The translations under genes and the position numbers were made by a program. From positions 1-50,152 of the forward strand of contig NZ_JALNMH010000018.1 of assembly GCF_023156535.1 (NCBI RefSeq): 50,152 nt of DNA, read 5' to 3'. Of the stretch, positions 26,100 to 34,995 are shown in pieces; positions within the stretch are counted from its first letter, which is position 1; each line of letters starts with the position of its first letter. The stretch comes from Pseudomarimonas salicorniae. GTDB taxonomy: Bacteria > Pseudomonadota > Gammaproteobacteria > Xanthomonadales > Xanthomonadaceae. Under the pieces are notes generated by a model, which was not told the origin of the DNA, searched no databases, and worked only from the letters and a program-made list of their open reading frames with translations.

Positions 26100-26975
26100 T
26101 CAATCGCCCAGCTCGGACATCGCGATATTGTCAATAAGCCTTGTGGATCCGAGCCTTACAGCACCCAGCGCGACCAGGTCCGGGTGTTGCGGCCACGCAA
26201 CATCGAGGCTGTCCAGGCGCGATTCGCGGCGCAGGACAAGGTAGTCGACCTCGAATCCGCCCTCGCGCAGACGTTGGCCACCCAGGGCTTCGGCCTCGGC
26301 CACGGAGCGGCCGTCACGGACCGCCTTGAGGGCCGCGCGAAGCGCCACGTTCAGACCCGCCGCCCGGGCGCGCTGGTCGGCGTCCAGGTACTGGTTGCGC
26401 GAGCTGAGCGCCAGGCCGTCGGGCTCGCGCCGGGTCGGGGCGCCGATGATCTCCACCGGAAAGGCCAGATCGGCAACCAGGTGCCGGATCAGCTGCAGCT
26501 GCTGCAGGTCCTTGCGGCCAAAGATGGCGACGTCCGGCTGGACCAGGTTGAGCAGGCGGGCCACCACGGTGGCCACTCCCGAGAAGTGCCCCGGACGGTG
26601 GGCGCCGCAGAGCACATCGGCCAGATCCGGCACCTCGATCCGCACGCTGTGGCCGATGCCCAGGGGGTAGAGCGTGTCCACCTCGGGCAGGAAGAGCAGG
26701 TCGCAGCCGGCGGCGGCCAGGCCCTCGGCATCCTGCGCCGGGGTGCGCGGATAGCGGGCGAAGTCCTCGTTGGGACCGAACTGGGTCGGATTGACGAAGA
26801 TGCTGGCGACGACGCGGTCGGCGTTCCGGCGGGCGATCTCGACCAGGCCGTAGTGGCCGGCGTGCAGGTTGCCCATGGTGGGCACGAAGGCGATGCGCTG
26901 TCCGGCGCCGCGCCATGCGGCGACCTCGGCACGCAGGCCGGCGGCATCGGACACCTGCTTCAGGGGGCTAGGCAA
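26100..26975 (-). CDS. panC: Pantothenate synthetase
   Basis: PanC joins pantoate and beta-alanine using ATP. The 291-aa protein has the HIGH-type motif [42 protein letters not shown] and FGRKDLQQL, all family hallmarks. No ATG is available at the expected position. A TTG at 26975 overlapping the panB stop (TTTGCCTAG) gives the right length, with GTG at 26954 as the alternative. It is translationally coupled to panB. Confidence 0.95.
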   Translation of the reverse strand: MPSPLKQVSDAAGLRAEVAAWRGAGQRIAFVPTMGNLHAGHYGLVEIARRNADRVVASIFVNPTQFGPNEDFARYPRTPAQDAEGLAAAGCDLLFLPEVDTLYPLGIGHSVRIEVPDLADVLCGAHRPGHFSGVATVVARLLNLVQPDVAIFGRKDLQQLQLIRHLVADLAFPVEIIGAPTRREPDGLALSSRNQYLDADQRARAAGLNVALRAALKAVRDGRSVAEAEALGGQRLREGGFEVDYLVLRRESRLDSLDVAWPQHPDLVALGAVRLGSTRLIDNIAMSELGD

Positions 26976-27792
26976 AGCTGTGCTCCGCGTCGGGGAAGCT
27001 GCCGTCACGCACCGCGGCGACATAGGCGCGCACCGCGCCCTCGACCGAGCCGCCCTCCTGCAGGAAATCGCGGACGAAGCGCGGGCGGCGGCCGGGGGTG
27101 ACTCCGAGCACGTCGTGCAGGACCAGCACCTGGCCGTCGCAGCCGGGGCCGGCGCCGATGCCGATGGTCGGGATGGCCAGCTCGGCGGTGATCTCGGCGG
27201 CCAGCGGCGAAGGCACGCATTCCAGCACCAGCAGCTCGGCGCCTGCGTCCTGCACGGCGCGGGCCTGTTCGCGCAGGGCCTCGGCCGCCGAAGCCTCGCG
27301 GCCCTGCAGGCGGAATCCGCCGAACTTGTGCACCGACTGCGGAGTCAGCCCGAGGTGGGCACAGACCGGAATGTCGCGCTCGACCAGATAGCGGATGGCG
27401 TCCAGCACGTGGCCGGCCCCCTCCAGCTTGACCATCGCCGCATTGCCCTCGGCCTGGAGGCGCACCGCGGCATCCAGCGCCCGCTCGCGGCTGGCCGCGG
27501 TCTGGAACGGCATGTCGGCCACCAGCAGCGGACGCCGCGCGCCACGCGAGACGGCCGCACAGTGATAGACCATGTCGTCGACGCTGACACCCAGGGTGTG
27601 GCGGTGCCCCTGCACGACCATGCCCAGCGAGTCGCCGACCAGGATCAGCTCGACGCCGCCGCTCTCCAGGCGCGCCGCGAAACTGGCGTCATAGCAGGTG
27701 AGCATCGACAGCTTCTCGCCGCGCGCCTTGCGCTGACGCAGCGAGGGCACGGTCACGGGCGACTCGGTCTCTCCGGGGCGGGCGTTATACAT
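26968..27792 (-). CDS. panB: 3-methyl-2-oxobutanoate hydroxymethyltransferase
   Basis: PanB makes ketopantoate from alpha-ketoisovalerate and methylene-THF. The 274-aa protein has [10 protein letters not shown], the Mg-binding [19 protein letters not shown], the catalytic-Glu segment LECVP and [17 protein letters not shown]. Length is typical. It precedes panC in the same operon, giving two consecutive steps toward coenzyme A. Confidence 0.97.
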   Translation of the reverse strand: MYNARPGETESPVTVPSLRQRKARGEKLSMLTCYDASFAARLESGGVELILVGDSLGMVVQGHRHTLGVSVDDMVYHCAAVSRGARRPLLVADMPFQTAASRERALDAAVRLQAEGNAAMVKLEGAGHVLDAIRYLVERDIPVCAHLGLTPQSVHKFGGFRLQGREASAAEALREQARAVQDAGAELLVLECVPSPLAAEITAELAIPTIGIGAGPGCDGQVLVLHDVLGVTPGRRPRFVRDFLQEGGSVEGAVRAYVAAVRDGSFPDAEHSFA

Positions 27793-27816
27793 GGCAGGCT
27801 TCGCGGGGTGAGCTCG

Positions 27817-28296
27817 CTAGGGTAGCGGCTGCACATTGGAGCAATCCACCTTTTTTGCCAGCGCCTCGATCCGCCCCAGCCCGGGCAGCTCCAGAGTGGG
27901 CGCCAGATCGCGCCAGGGGCAGAGCACGAAGGCGCGCTCGGCGATGCGCGGATGCGGCAGCTCGAGGCGGTCGCCGGCGCGCGACTCGCCCTCCATGTGC
28001 AGCAGGTCGAGATCGATGCGCCGCGGGCCCCAGCGCTCGCGGCGCTCGCGGCCCATCCGGCGCTCGATCGACAGCAGCGCTTCGAGCAGGGGCTCGGGAG
28101 CAAGCCTGGCGTCAAACTCGGCCACCGCATTGACGAAGTCCGGCTGGGCCACCGGCCCCCAGGGGGGAGCGCGGTAGAACGGCGAACTGCGCAACGCAAA
28201 AACCCCCTCAAGCGCAGCAATATGTTCAAGCGCCTCGCGCAGGCGCGCGGGCGGGTCGTCGAGATTGCTGCCCAGGCCCACCCAGGCCAGCGCCAT
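27817..28296 (-). CDS. folK: HPPK (folate biosynthesis pyrophosphokinase)
   Basis: FolK transfers pyrophosphate from ATP to 6-hydroxymethyl-dihydropterin. The 159-aa protein has the N-terminal WVGLGSNLDDP and the signature RWGPRRIDLDLL with two Mg-binding Asp residues, then LPHPRIAERAFVL. It lies 6 bp downstream of pcnB, and pcnB-folK-panB-panC is a classic gammaproteobacterial order. Confidence 0.97.
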   Translation of the reverse strand: MALAWVGLGSNLDDPPARLREALEHIAALEGVFALRSSPFYRAPPWGPVAQPDFVNAVAEFDARLAPEPLLEALLSIERRMGRERRERWGPRRIDLDLLHMEGESRAGDRLELPHPRIAERAFVLCPWRDLAPTLELPGLGRIEALAKKVDCSNVQPLP

Positions 28297-28302
28297 CGTC
28301 GA

Positions 28303-29670
28303 TCAGCCGCCGGAAGCGGCCGTGCGCTTGCGGCGGCGCCGGCGCGGCTTGCGCGGGCCATCGCCCGAGGGCGCGCCCGAGGCATCGAGCACCACATCGC
28401 GCTGCTCGCCCTGCATCGACTCCCAGAAGGCCAGCTCATCGGCCAGCTGCGGCACGATCGAGGCGCGCAGCTCGAGGAAGTCGTAGGCGGCGCGGAAACG
28501 CGGATGGGCCAGCAGGCGCATCACCCGCTTGCGCTGGCGATGCTGCATGCGGGTCTGCATGAACCAGATCTCCTCCATCTGCTGGCTGAAGCGCCGCGGG
28601 ATGGCGATGTGCTGGCACTGGCGCAGGATGGCGCGATCGGCAGCGCGCTGCTCGGCGACGGCCAGGGCGTGGCCTTCAGCGATCATCGCCTGCACGCCCG
28701 CCGCATACACCGGCCAGAGCAGCGCCGCGAACAGATAGGCCGGCGTCACCGGCTTGCCTTCGGCGACCCGCTGGTCGGTGTTGGCCATCGCCCGCTCCAG
28801 CATCTGCTGGCACAGGCCGCTGGTATCCGAGGTCAGCGCGGCATGCACATCCGGCATGATCACCGCGAGCAGGCCGAGGCGCTGCAGTGCGGCGAGGCTG
28901 GCCTGGCCGTGGCCGCTCAGGAACAGCTTCTGCGACTCATCGAAGAGGCGCGCGTTCGAGGCCTCGCCGAGCAGGTGTCCGAGGCTGCGGATCGGCGCCT
29001 CCGAGCCCGGCTCGATGCTGAAGTCGAGCTTGGCCGACAGGCGCGCGGCGCGCAGCATGCGCACCGGATCCTCGCGATAGCGGGTCTCGGGGTCGCCGAT
29101 CAGGCGCAGCACCCGGTCGCGGCAGTCCTCGAAACCACCGACGAAATCGCGGACCGAGAAGTCCTCGATGGTGTAGTAGAGCGCGTTACAGGTGAAGTCG
29201 CGGCGGACCGCGTCATCCTCGATGCTGCCGTAGACATTGTCACGCAGGATGCGACCGCTCTCGCTTACGTGCTCGGAGTCCTCCTCGGGGTCGCCGGCCG
29301 CGTTGGCGCGGAAGGTGGCGACCTCGATGATCTCCGGCCCGAACATCACGTGGGCAAGGCGGAAGCGGCGGCCGATGAGCCGGCAGTTGCGGAACAGCTG
29401 ACGACACTGCTCGGGCGTGGCATCGGTGGCGACGTCAAAGTCCTTGGGCTCGCGCCCGATCAGCAGGTCGCGCACCGCGCCCCCGACCAGGTAGCCGGAG
29501 AAGCCGGCTTCTCGCAGTCGATAAAGCACGCGCAGCGCATTCGCACTGATGTGCTTGCGCGAAATCGAGTGCTGGTCGCGGGCGAAACTGCGCGGCTCGA
29601 CGGCCGCTGCTGGCATTGAATTCTGGGTCACGGGCTGGTCCGGATGGACGGGACGGCAAATAACCGTCAT
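28303..29670 (-). CDS. pcnB: Poly(A) polymerase I
   Basis: PcnB adds 3' poly(A) tails that mark RNA for decay. The 455-aa protein has the class II nucleotidyltransferase motif VGGAVRDLLIGREPKDFDVAT with the catalytic DxD pair, VRRDFTCNALYY, the DPVRMLRAARLSAKL motif and a basic C-terminus (KPRRRRRKR) typical of poly(A) polymerase rather than CCA-adding enzyme. The start is either ATG 29670 (weak GAAAGG upstream) or ATG 29616. The first choice brings the gene close to the tRNA-Glu promoter on the other strand. Confidence 0.95.
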   Translation of the reverse strand: MTVICRPVHPDQPVTQNSMPAAAVEPRSFARDQHSISRKHISANALRVLYRLREAGFSGYLVGGAVRDLLIGREPKDFDVATDATPEQCRQLFRNCRLIGRRFRLAHVMFGPEIIEVATFRANAAGDPEEDSEHVSESGRILRDNVYGSIEDDAVRRDFTCNALYYTIEDFSVRDFVGGFEDCRDRVLRLIGDPETRYREDPVRMLRAARLSAKLDFSIEPGSEAPIRSLGHLLGEASNARLFDESQKLFLSGHGQASLAALQRLGLLAVIMPDVHAALTSDTSGLCQQMLERAMANTDQRVAEGKPVTPAYLFAALLWPVYAAGVQAMIAEGHALAVAEQRAADRAILRQCQHIAIPRRFSQQMEEIWFMQTRMQHRQRKRVMRLLAHPRFRAAYDFLELRASIVPQLADELAFWESMQGEQRDVVLDASGAPSGDGPRKPRRRRRKRTAASGG

Positions 29671-29677
29671 TTCGGCG

Positions 29678-29706
29678 TTGCGCCTTTCAGATCAGCCCGC
29701 TATCCT
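29678..29706 (+). promoter_or_regulatory. Probable promoter of tRNA-Glu
   Basis: TTGCGC (29678-29683) and TATCCT (29701-29706) are 17 bp apart, and the tRNA begins 29 bp after the -10. It may also feed the ferredoxin gene downstream. Confidence 0.6.
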
Positions 29707-29734
29707 ATCGCCTCTGCTTCGCGCAGATCAACGC

Positions 29735-29810
29735 GCTCCCTTCGTCTAGCGGCCTAGGACATCGCCCTCTCACGGCGAGAACAGGGGTTCGAACCCCCTA
29801 GGGAGCGCCA
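29735..29810 (+). tRNA. tRNA-Glu (CTC)
   Basis: A 76-nt cloverleaf: acceptor arms GCTCCCT and AGGGAGC, discriminator G, encoded CCA, TTCGAACC in the T loop and anticodon stem/loop CGCCCTCTCACGGCG with anticodon CTC. It closely matches E. coli tRNA-Glu outside the anticodon. Confidence 0.97.
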
Positions 29811-29837
29811 CTTCTTTCCCCAGGACTGCCTTCCTAG

Positions 29838-30161
29838 ATGCCCTTCGTCGTCACCGAGAACTGCATCAAGTGCAAGTACACCGACTGCGTGGAAGTCTGC
29901 CCGGTCGACTGCTTCCACGAAGGCCCGAACTTCCTGGTGATCGATCCGGACGAGTGCATCGACTGCACCCTCTGCGAGCCGGAATGTCCGGCCAATGCGA
30001 TCTTTCCCGAGGACGACGTTCCCGCGGGCCAGGAAGGCTTCGTCGCGCTGAACGCCGAGCTGTCGCGCGACTGGCCGGTGATCACCACGCGCAAGGAGCC
30101 GGCCGCAGACGCCGCCGACTGGGACGGCAAGCCGGGCAAGCTGCCCCTGCTCGAACGCTGA
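29838..30161 (+). CDS. fdxA: Ferredoxin FdxA (7Fe-type)
   Basis: The 107-aa protein has an N-terminal cluster segment with [17 protein letters not shown], where the middle Cys spacing indicates a [3Fe-4S] site, and a second [12 protein letters not shown] binding [4Fe-4S]. This Azotobacter-type 7Fe ferredoxin is a low-potential electron carrier in the cytosol. It starts 27 bp after tRNA-Glu and is followed by the terminator at 30219-30253. Confidence 0.95.
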   Translation: MPFVVTENCIKCKYTDCVEVCPVDCFHEGPNFLVIDPDECIDCTLCEPECPANAIFPEDDVPAGQEGFVALNAELSRDWPVITTRKEPAADAADWDGKPGKLPLLER

Positions 30162-30218
30162 GTTGCCGCGAGCGGCCGCCGAAGCCGGCACGCCGCGTCG
30201 AACCCATGGTGGAACGAA

Positions 30219-30253
30219 GGCCGCGACGGCATGCCTGTCGCGGCCCTTTCTAT
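30219..30253 (+). terminator. Intrinsic terminator after fdxA
   Basis: Arms GGCCGCGAC and GTCGCGGCC with a 9-nt loop, followed by a T-rich CTTTCTATT. It closes the tRNA-Glu/fdxA unit. Confidence 0.8.
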
Positions 30254-30290
30254 TGCCTGCCCGCAGCCGTCATCACGACTCGGGCAGCGC

Positions 30291-30316
30291 GCGTCCGGCG
30301 CCGGTGCGCCGGACGC
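30291..30316. terminator. Perfect 10-bp hairpin between fdxA and the bamC-like gene
   Basis: GCGTCCGGCG and CGCCGGACGC pair around a CCGGTG loop, 10 bp beyond the bamC-like stop. No T tract, so it is a Rho-assisted or stability hairpin at best. Confidence 0.45.
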
Positions 30317-30325
30317 AGGGGCTGA

Positions 30326-30817
30326 TCAGCCCAGACGCTGCCGCAGCAGGCCGAGCAGCTTGCCGGCCGGGCCGGTATTGATCACGGCGCCGTTGGCCCC
30401 GACCGCCTCGATGCGGGTGCTGCCGCCGGACTCGACCACGCGGACCAGGAAGTCCTCGCCTTCGAAGCGGACGTTGTAGGCCCCGAGGGCCTGGGCGCTG
30501 CCGGTCACCTCGACGCCCTCCAGACGCTCGAGCGCGAGGCCGAGGCGGCGCAGCGCGCTGTCACGGCTGTCGGCCACGGTGAAGGCCGCCGACGGCGCCA
30601 CCGGGGCGCGCGGAGCGACGCCCGAGGGCTCGGGGATCGACAGGGTCGGGTCCTGCGGCGGGGTGTCGAGGTCGGGCGGGATGGCCAGCGGCCGGCTCTC
30701 GGGGGCCAGCTCGTAGCCGGACTTGCCGCGGAACCAGCTGCAGCCGGCAACGCTGGCCACCAGGCAGGCAAGGACCGCAAGGCGCAGGCCGGACTTCACA
30801 ACGGGATACATCGACAT
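30326..30817 (-). CDS. BamC (NlpB)-like lipoprotein, short
   Basis: The 163-aa precursor has a lipobox (LVASVAGC) that would place Cys at the mature N-terminus. The mature part starts SWFRGKSGYELAPESRPLAIPPDLDTP, with the YxxAPxxxPLxIPPDL pattern of BamC-family N-termini. A small C-terminal domain covers about 85-163. E. coli BamC is 344 aa with two helix-grip domains; here only one remains, so the BamC role is inferred from position after dapA and the N-terminal motif. ATG at 30817 follows GGAG; it lies 21 bp downstream of dapA. Confidence 0.65.
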   Translation of the reverse strand: MSMYPVVKSGLRLAVLACLVASVAGCSWFRGKSGYELAPESRPLAIPPDLDTPPQDPTLSIPEPSGVAPRAPVAPSAAFTVADSRDSALRRLGLALERLEGVEVTGSAQALGAYNVRFEGEDFLVRVVESGGSTRIEAVGANGAVINTGPAGKLLGLLRQRLG

Positions 30818-30838
30818 CACAGCATTCTCCAGAAGAAA

Positions 30839-31717
30839 TCAGTGTGCCCCGCCGCGGGCGGAGCGTTCCGCCGCGGCGATGCGCGGCAGCAAGGCCTCGA
30901 GTGCGGCCCGGTGCGGTGAGGATAGCTCGACCAGGGGCGCACGCAGGCGATTCTCGACCAGGCCGAGGCCGGAGACGACCGCCTTGATCGGGATCGGGTT
31001 GGGCTCGACGCCGCTGAAATCGATCAGCGCCCTGAGTTCGGGGGCGACGCTGCGGCGCTCCAGCGCGCTGCGCATCAGCCGCGGCAGCGCATTGGACACC
31101 ACCGAGATCAGGCCGTCGGCCCCTTGCTCCATGGCCTCGACGGCGGTCGGATCATCGCCGCTCAGCACCGCGAAACCCTCGCGACGCAGCGCGCAGACCG
31201 CGCGGATACGCTCGGCATCGGACACCGCCTCCTTGATGCCGATGACGCCGGGAACCTCGCGCAGGCGCTCGACGGTCGCCGGCTGCATGTCACATCCGGT
31301 GCGCCCGGGCACGTTGTAGAGAACCACCGGAAGCCCGCCCTCCCCGGCCACCGCGCGGAAATGCTCGAACAGCCCGTGCTGCGTGGGCCGCACGTAGGGC
31401 GGCGTCACCACAAGGGCCGCATCAGCCCCGGCCGCCGCGGCACGCCGGGTCTGTTCGATGGTCGCGCGGGTGGCGGAAAGTCCGGTGCCGGCCAACAGCG
31501 GCACCCGGCCGCCGAGGCGCTCGCGGGCAAAGCGGATCAGCCGCTCGTACTCGTCGCCTTCCAGCATCGCGGCCTCGCCGGTGCTGCCCGCCACCACGAG
31601 TCCCTGGATGCCTCCGGCGAGCTGGTCGTCGAGCAGGCGGCCGAATGCGTTCCAATCCAGCCCGCCGTCGGCGTCGAACGGCGTGACCAGCGCGGTGATG
31701 CATCCGGCAAGCTGCAA
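30839..31717 (-). CDS. dapA: 4-hydroxy-tetrahydrodipicolinate synthase
   Basis: DapA condenses pyruvate and aspartate semialdehyde in lysine and diaminopimelate synthesis. The 292-aa protein has ITALVTPF, GSTGEAAML, VVTPPYVRPTQ, VLYNVPGRTG with the catalytic Tyr, and GIKEAVSD with the Schiff-base Lys. The start is a TTG; no in-frame ATG lies nearby upstream. The promoter is part of the overlapping pair at 31755-31791. Confidence 0.97.
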   Translation of the reverse strand: MQLAGCITALVTPFDADGGLDWNAFGRLLDDQLAGGIQGLVVAGSTGEAAMLEGDEYERLIRFARERLGGRVPLLAGTGLSATRATIEQTRRAAAAGADAALVVTPPYVRPTQHGLFEHFRAVAGEGGLPVVLYNVPGRTGCDMQPATVERLREVPGVIGIKEAVSDAERIRAVCALRREGFAVLSGDDPTAVEAMEQGADGLISVVSNALPRLMRSALERRSVAPELRALIDFSGVEPNPIPIKAVVSGLGLVENRLRAPLVELSSPHRAALEALLPRIAAAERSARGGAH

Positions 31718-31754
31718 GGCGAAGGACCCGGGAGGCTGAAAAAGGAAGGGGGCG

Positions 31755-31791
31755 ATGTTACTTGCGGCCTGTCAGCAGCGGCAAGTATTCT
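31755..31791. promoter_or_regulatory. Overlapping divergent promoters for dapA and gcvR
   Basis: Plus strand: TTGCGG (31762-31767), 18 bp, TATTCT (31786-31791), toward gcvR. Minus strand: TTGCCG (31779-31784), 18 bp, TAACAT (31755-31760), toward dapA. Each -35 falls inside the other's spacer, so the same short segment serves both and RNA polymerase binding should be mutually exclusive. Confidence 0.6.
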
Positions 31792-31867
31792 GCGACGGAC
31801 GTTGGGCGGAGTTCATTCGCCCGGCACGGCGCGTGGACGCGCCCTACAGAACCGACGGTACGCTCCT

Positions 31868-32428
31868 TTGACCGATTCCGCGCAACGCCCCAATACCAAC
31901 GAAAACTACCTGCTGATAAGCGCGTTCGCTACCCATCCGGATTCGCCCCTGCTCAACATCTCCCGGCGCATCGCGGATGCCGGCTGCAACCTCGTCGACG
32001 CACGGCTGAACACGGTTGGCCGGGATGTTTCGGTGCTGGCGCTGGCGATGGGCTCCTGGGATGCGGTCGCCAAGCTGGAGTCGGCCCTCTCTCGCGTCGA
32101 GCGTGAGGAGGGCGCGCGCCTGGTGTTCTACCGTACCGGCGCCAAGCCGCTGCAAAGCAATCTGTTGCCCTACATCGTCGAGGTGGTGGCGGCAGACAAG
32201 CCGGGCATCCTGTTCCAGCTGGCCGACTTCTTCGACCGCCAGGGCATCACCATCGAGAACCTTCACAGCTCGCGCTACCGGGCCATGCAGACCGGCGCCG
32301 ACATGTTCTCGGCGCAGATCACCATCGGCATCCCTTCGAACATGCACATCGCCGCCCTGCGCGACGACTTCCTCGAATTCTGCGACCATCTGAACCTCGA
32401 CGCGATCATGGATCCGATGAAGTTCTGA
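31868..32428 (+). CDS. gcvR: ACT-domain regulator GcvR-like
   Basis: The 186-aa protein consists of two ACT domains: residues about 14-88 (ENYLLISAFATHPDSPLLNISRR) and about 100-186 (YIVEVVAADKPGILFQLADFF). In E. coli GcvR binds GcvA and represses the glycine cleavage operon when glycine is scarce. The start is TTG (TTGACCGATTCC); no better codon is in frame nearby. It is divergent from dapA; gcvR also lies beside dapA in E. coli. Confidence 0.85.
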   Translation: MTDSAQRPNTNENYLLISAFATHPDSPLLNISRRIADAGCNLVDARLNTVGRDVSVLALAMGSWDAVAKLESALSRVEREEGARLVFYRTGAKPLQSNLLPYIVEVVAADKPGILFQLADFFDRQGITIENLHSSRYRAMQTGADMFSAQITIGIPSNMHIAALRDDFLEFCDHLNLDAIMDPMKF

Positions 32429-32632
32429 ACATGGGGACACGGCGAACCCGCCCGCAGCACCCCCCCACCTCCGCGGCCTGTCTGAACGCGGCCGCAGGAA
32501 CTGTCGCCGCGCCGCCCGGGCCGCACCGCCGGAGCCCGGCCCGCGCATGAGACTCCCCGCCCGATTCCTCTCCCCGGCAGTGCCCTCGCGCTGCCGGCCG
32601 TTGTCCCCTGCCCCAAGGAGTGCGCCCCGCCC

Positions 32633-34033
32633 ATGATGACGCGCAGCAAGCGGACCTACGTGCTGGATACCAACGTGCTGATGCACGACCCGACCGCGCT
32701 GTTCAAGTTCGAAGAGCACGACGTGTTCCTGCCGATGATGGTCCTGGAAGAACTCGATGCCGCCAAGAAGGGCCACTCCGAGGCCAGCCGCAACGCCCGC
32801 CAGGTCAGCCGCTTCATCAATGAGCTGATCGAGGCCCACGGCGACGCGAAGATCGAGGAAGGGCTCAAGCTCAACCGGCCACAGGGGCTGCAGCTCAAGG
32901 CCGGCAAGGACATCGGCCGGCTGCTCTTCCAGACCACCCCGGTGGCCCAGGGGCAGCGCTTCGGCACGGTGCTGCCCGACAACCAGATCCTCGGCGCCAT
33001 CCTCGCCCTGCGCGAAACCCAGCCCGCCGAATCCGTCGTGCTGGTGTCCAAGGACATCAACCTACGGATCAAGGCCTCGATCTGCGGCGTGAACGCCGAG
33101 GATTACGAGAACGACCGCGCCCTCGACGACTTCTCCCTGCTCTACACCGGCGCCACCGAGCTGGGCGAGGACTTCTGGGACCGACATGAGAGCGACCTGC
33201 GCTCCTGGACCGAGCGCGGCCATACATACTACGAACTGACCCGCGGCGAGGGCGAGGCCTGGCATCCGAACCAGTTCCTCTACTTCCGCGGCGAGGACGA
33301 GATCGAACTGCAGGTGGTGAAACTCGATGGCGAGCGCGTCGTGCTGCGCATCGTCGACGATTTCCGCCACAACCAGCACGCGGTCTGGGGCGTGACCGCG
33401 CGCAACCGCGAACAGAACTTCGCGATCAACGCGCTGATGAACCCCGACATCGATTTCGTCACCCTGCTCGGCACGGCGGGCACCGGCAAGACCCTGCTGG
33501 CGCTGGCCGCCGGCATGGCCCAGACCATGGACCAGCAGCGCTACCGCGAGATCATCATGACCCGGGCCACGGTCTCGGTCGGCGAGGACATCGGCTTCCT
33601 GCCCGGCACCGAGGAAGAAAAGATGACCCCGTGGATGGGCGCGCTGACCGACAACCTCGAGGTGCTCACCCACAATCAGGAAGGTGGCGCCTGGGGCCGC
33701 CAGGCCACCAATGACCTGCTTGCCTCGCGGATCAAGATCCGGGCGATGAACTTCATGCGCGGACGCACCTTCCTCAACCGTTGGGTGATCATCGACGAGG
33801 CGCAGAATCTGACGCCGAAGCAGATGAAGACCCTGCTGACCCGTGCGGGCCCCGGCACCAAGATGGTCTGCCTTGGCAACGTCGAGCAGATCGACACGCC
33901 CTATCTCACCGAGACCACCTCGGGCCTGACCTATGCGGTCGACCGCTTCAAGCAGTGGGGACACTCGGCCCACGTCACCCTGCGCCGCGGCGAGCGCTCG
34001 CGCCTGGCCGATTTCGCCTCCGAAGCGCTCTGA
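32633..34033 (+). CDS. PIN-domain PhoH-family ATPase
   Basis: The 466-aa protein fuses an N-terminal PIN nuclease-like domain (about 1-150, with YVLDTNVLMHDP and later conserved acidic residues) to a C-terminal PhoH ATPase (about 255-460). The ATPase has Walker A GTAGTGKT, TRATVSVGEDIGFLPGT and Walker B WVIIDEAQNLTP. PhoH2-type proteins are RNA helicase/RNase toxins in actinobacteria; gammaproteobacterial members are widely conserved but poorly characterised. ATG at 32633 is preceded by AAGGAG with a spacing of about 14 nt; the next ATG (32636) is equally possible. Confidence 0.92.
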   Translation: MMTRSKRTYVLDTNVLMHDPTALFKFEEHDVFLPMMVLEELDAAKKGHSEASRNARQVSRFINELIEAHGDAKIEEGLKLNRPQGLQLKAGKDIGRLLFQTTPVAQGQRFGTVLPDNQILGAILALRETQPAESVVLVSKDINLRIKASICGVNAEDYENDRALDDFSLLYTGATELGEDFWDRHESDLRSWTERGHTYYELTRGEGEAWHPNQFLYFRGEDEIELQVVKLDGERVVLRIVDDFRHNQHAVWGVTARNREQNFAINALMNPDIDFVTLLGTAGTGKTLLALAAGMAQTMDQQRYREIIMTRATVSVGEDIGFLPGTEEEKMTPWMGALTDNLEVLTHNQEGGAWGRQATNDLLASRIKIRAMNFMRGRTFLNRWVIIDEAQNLTPKQMKTLLTRAGPGTKMVCLGNVEQIDTPYLTETTSGLTYAVDRFKQWGHSAHVTLRRGERSRLADFASEAL

Positions 34034-34210
34034 TCGCATCCAGCGCCGCCCGTCCGCGGGCGGCGCTGTGGGCCGGGACCAGGCCGGCATGGATCGCGGT
34101 TGGCGGCACCGGGAGCGCCCTTCGGAACCCATCGCCGTATCCGTACGCCGATGCGAGAACCGGCCGCGAGGTTCGCATGGGCCAGGATCCCTCGGACGAG
34201 GAAGCTTCTT

Positions 34211-34307
34211 TGTGGGAGCGCCCTTGGGCGCGACCGCGGAGTTCCGCTCTGGCCACGGCCTGTGGTGAATCCGTAGCGCCGCGGTCGCGCCCAGGGGCGC
34301 TCCCACA
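34211..34307. repeat. Interspersed palindrome, family B, copy 2
   Basis: Ends TGTGGGAGCGCCCTTGGGCG and its inverted counterpart CGCCCAGGGGCGCTCCCACA, the same length (97 bp) as 6269-6365. Confidence 0.8.
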
Positions 34308-34389
34308 GTCGGGTCTCGTTGAAGGGCGAGAATGCGGTCGAAGGGGCGGGATGTAGACGCGCTAGAGCAGTCCTTCCGCAAAACCCGAG

Positions 34390-34454
34390 TGTAGGAGCCA
34401 GCTTGCTGGCGATAGGCGCCCCGGATGGGACGGATCGCCAGCAAGCCGGCTACA
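34390..34454. repeat. REP-like palindrome, family A, copy 3 (inverted centre)
   Basis: The outer arms match copies 1 and 2, but the central segment is the reverse complement of theirs. A CCT is missing from the right arm. It shares CCTTCCGCAAAACCCGA as left flank with copy 2. Confidence 0.85.
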
Positions 34455-34568
34455 TCCAACGGCATTGCAAGGTCCGGATCGCGCCCGTAGTTTGCTCTGA
34501 CGCACGAAACGCGCGCGCTCGCGACATCTTCGGCGCGGCACCAAACAATCTGAACGTCCGAAATGGGT

Positions 34569-34678
34569 GACGGCCCCGCCGACGTATCTCCGGCGCCCGA
34601 ATCAGTCGATACCGTTGCTCCCTTCCGGGCCTGGCGGGGTTTTCAACCTATCGTCGCGGAGGCGCCAACGGGGCCGCC
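34569..34678 (-). ncRNA. ffs: 4.5S RNA of the signal recognition particle
   Basis: On the minus strand the ends GGCGGCCCCG and CGGGGCCGTC pair to form the basal stem, and the centre carries CAGGCCCGGAAGGGAGCAA with the conserved GGAA tetraloop and asymmetric loop that bind the Ffh M domain. The length of about 110 nt suits the small bacterial type. It lies beside tRNA-Ser and upstream of dnaX on the opposite strand. Ends are estimated from the stem. Confidence 0.9.
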
Positions 34679-34711
34679 ATGGAAGCGTCGGGATGTTGGA
34701 GGGGACAGCGG

Positions 34712-34804
<93 letters not shown>

Positions 34805-34995
34805 GCAGATCGGTACCGCCGGCTCGCTGCCCGCCGTGACGGGCGCATCCCGCAGCCCGGCACAGGCAAGCCGCGAAGGATACCGGCAGCCGGGGGCGGC
34901 GACAAGGCGGGGCGCGTTCAGATTGCCACCCAACTTGGTCTGCCCCGGCGCGAAGGGCACAATGCGGATCCCCTCGCCGCAGCCGATGGCAGCCG

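Larger units (their letters stand above)
34034..34568. repeat. Gene-free stretch with REP-like elements
   Basis: No credible gene. It holds a family B element at 34211-34307 and an inverted family A element at 34390-34454, both annotated separately. The remainder shows no feature. Confidence 0.7.
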
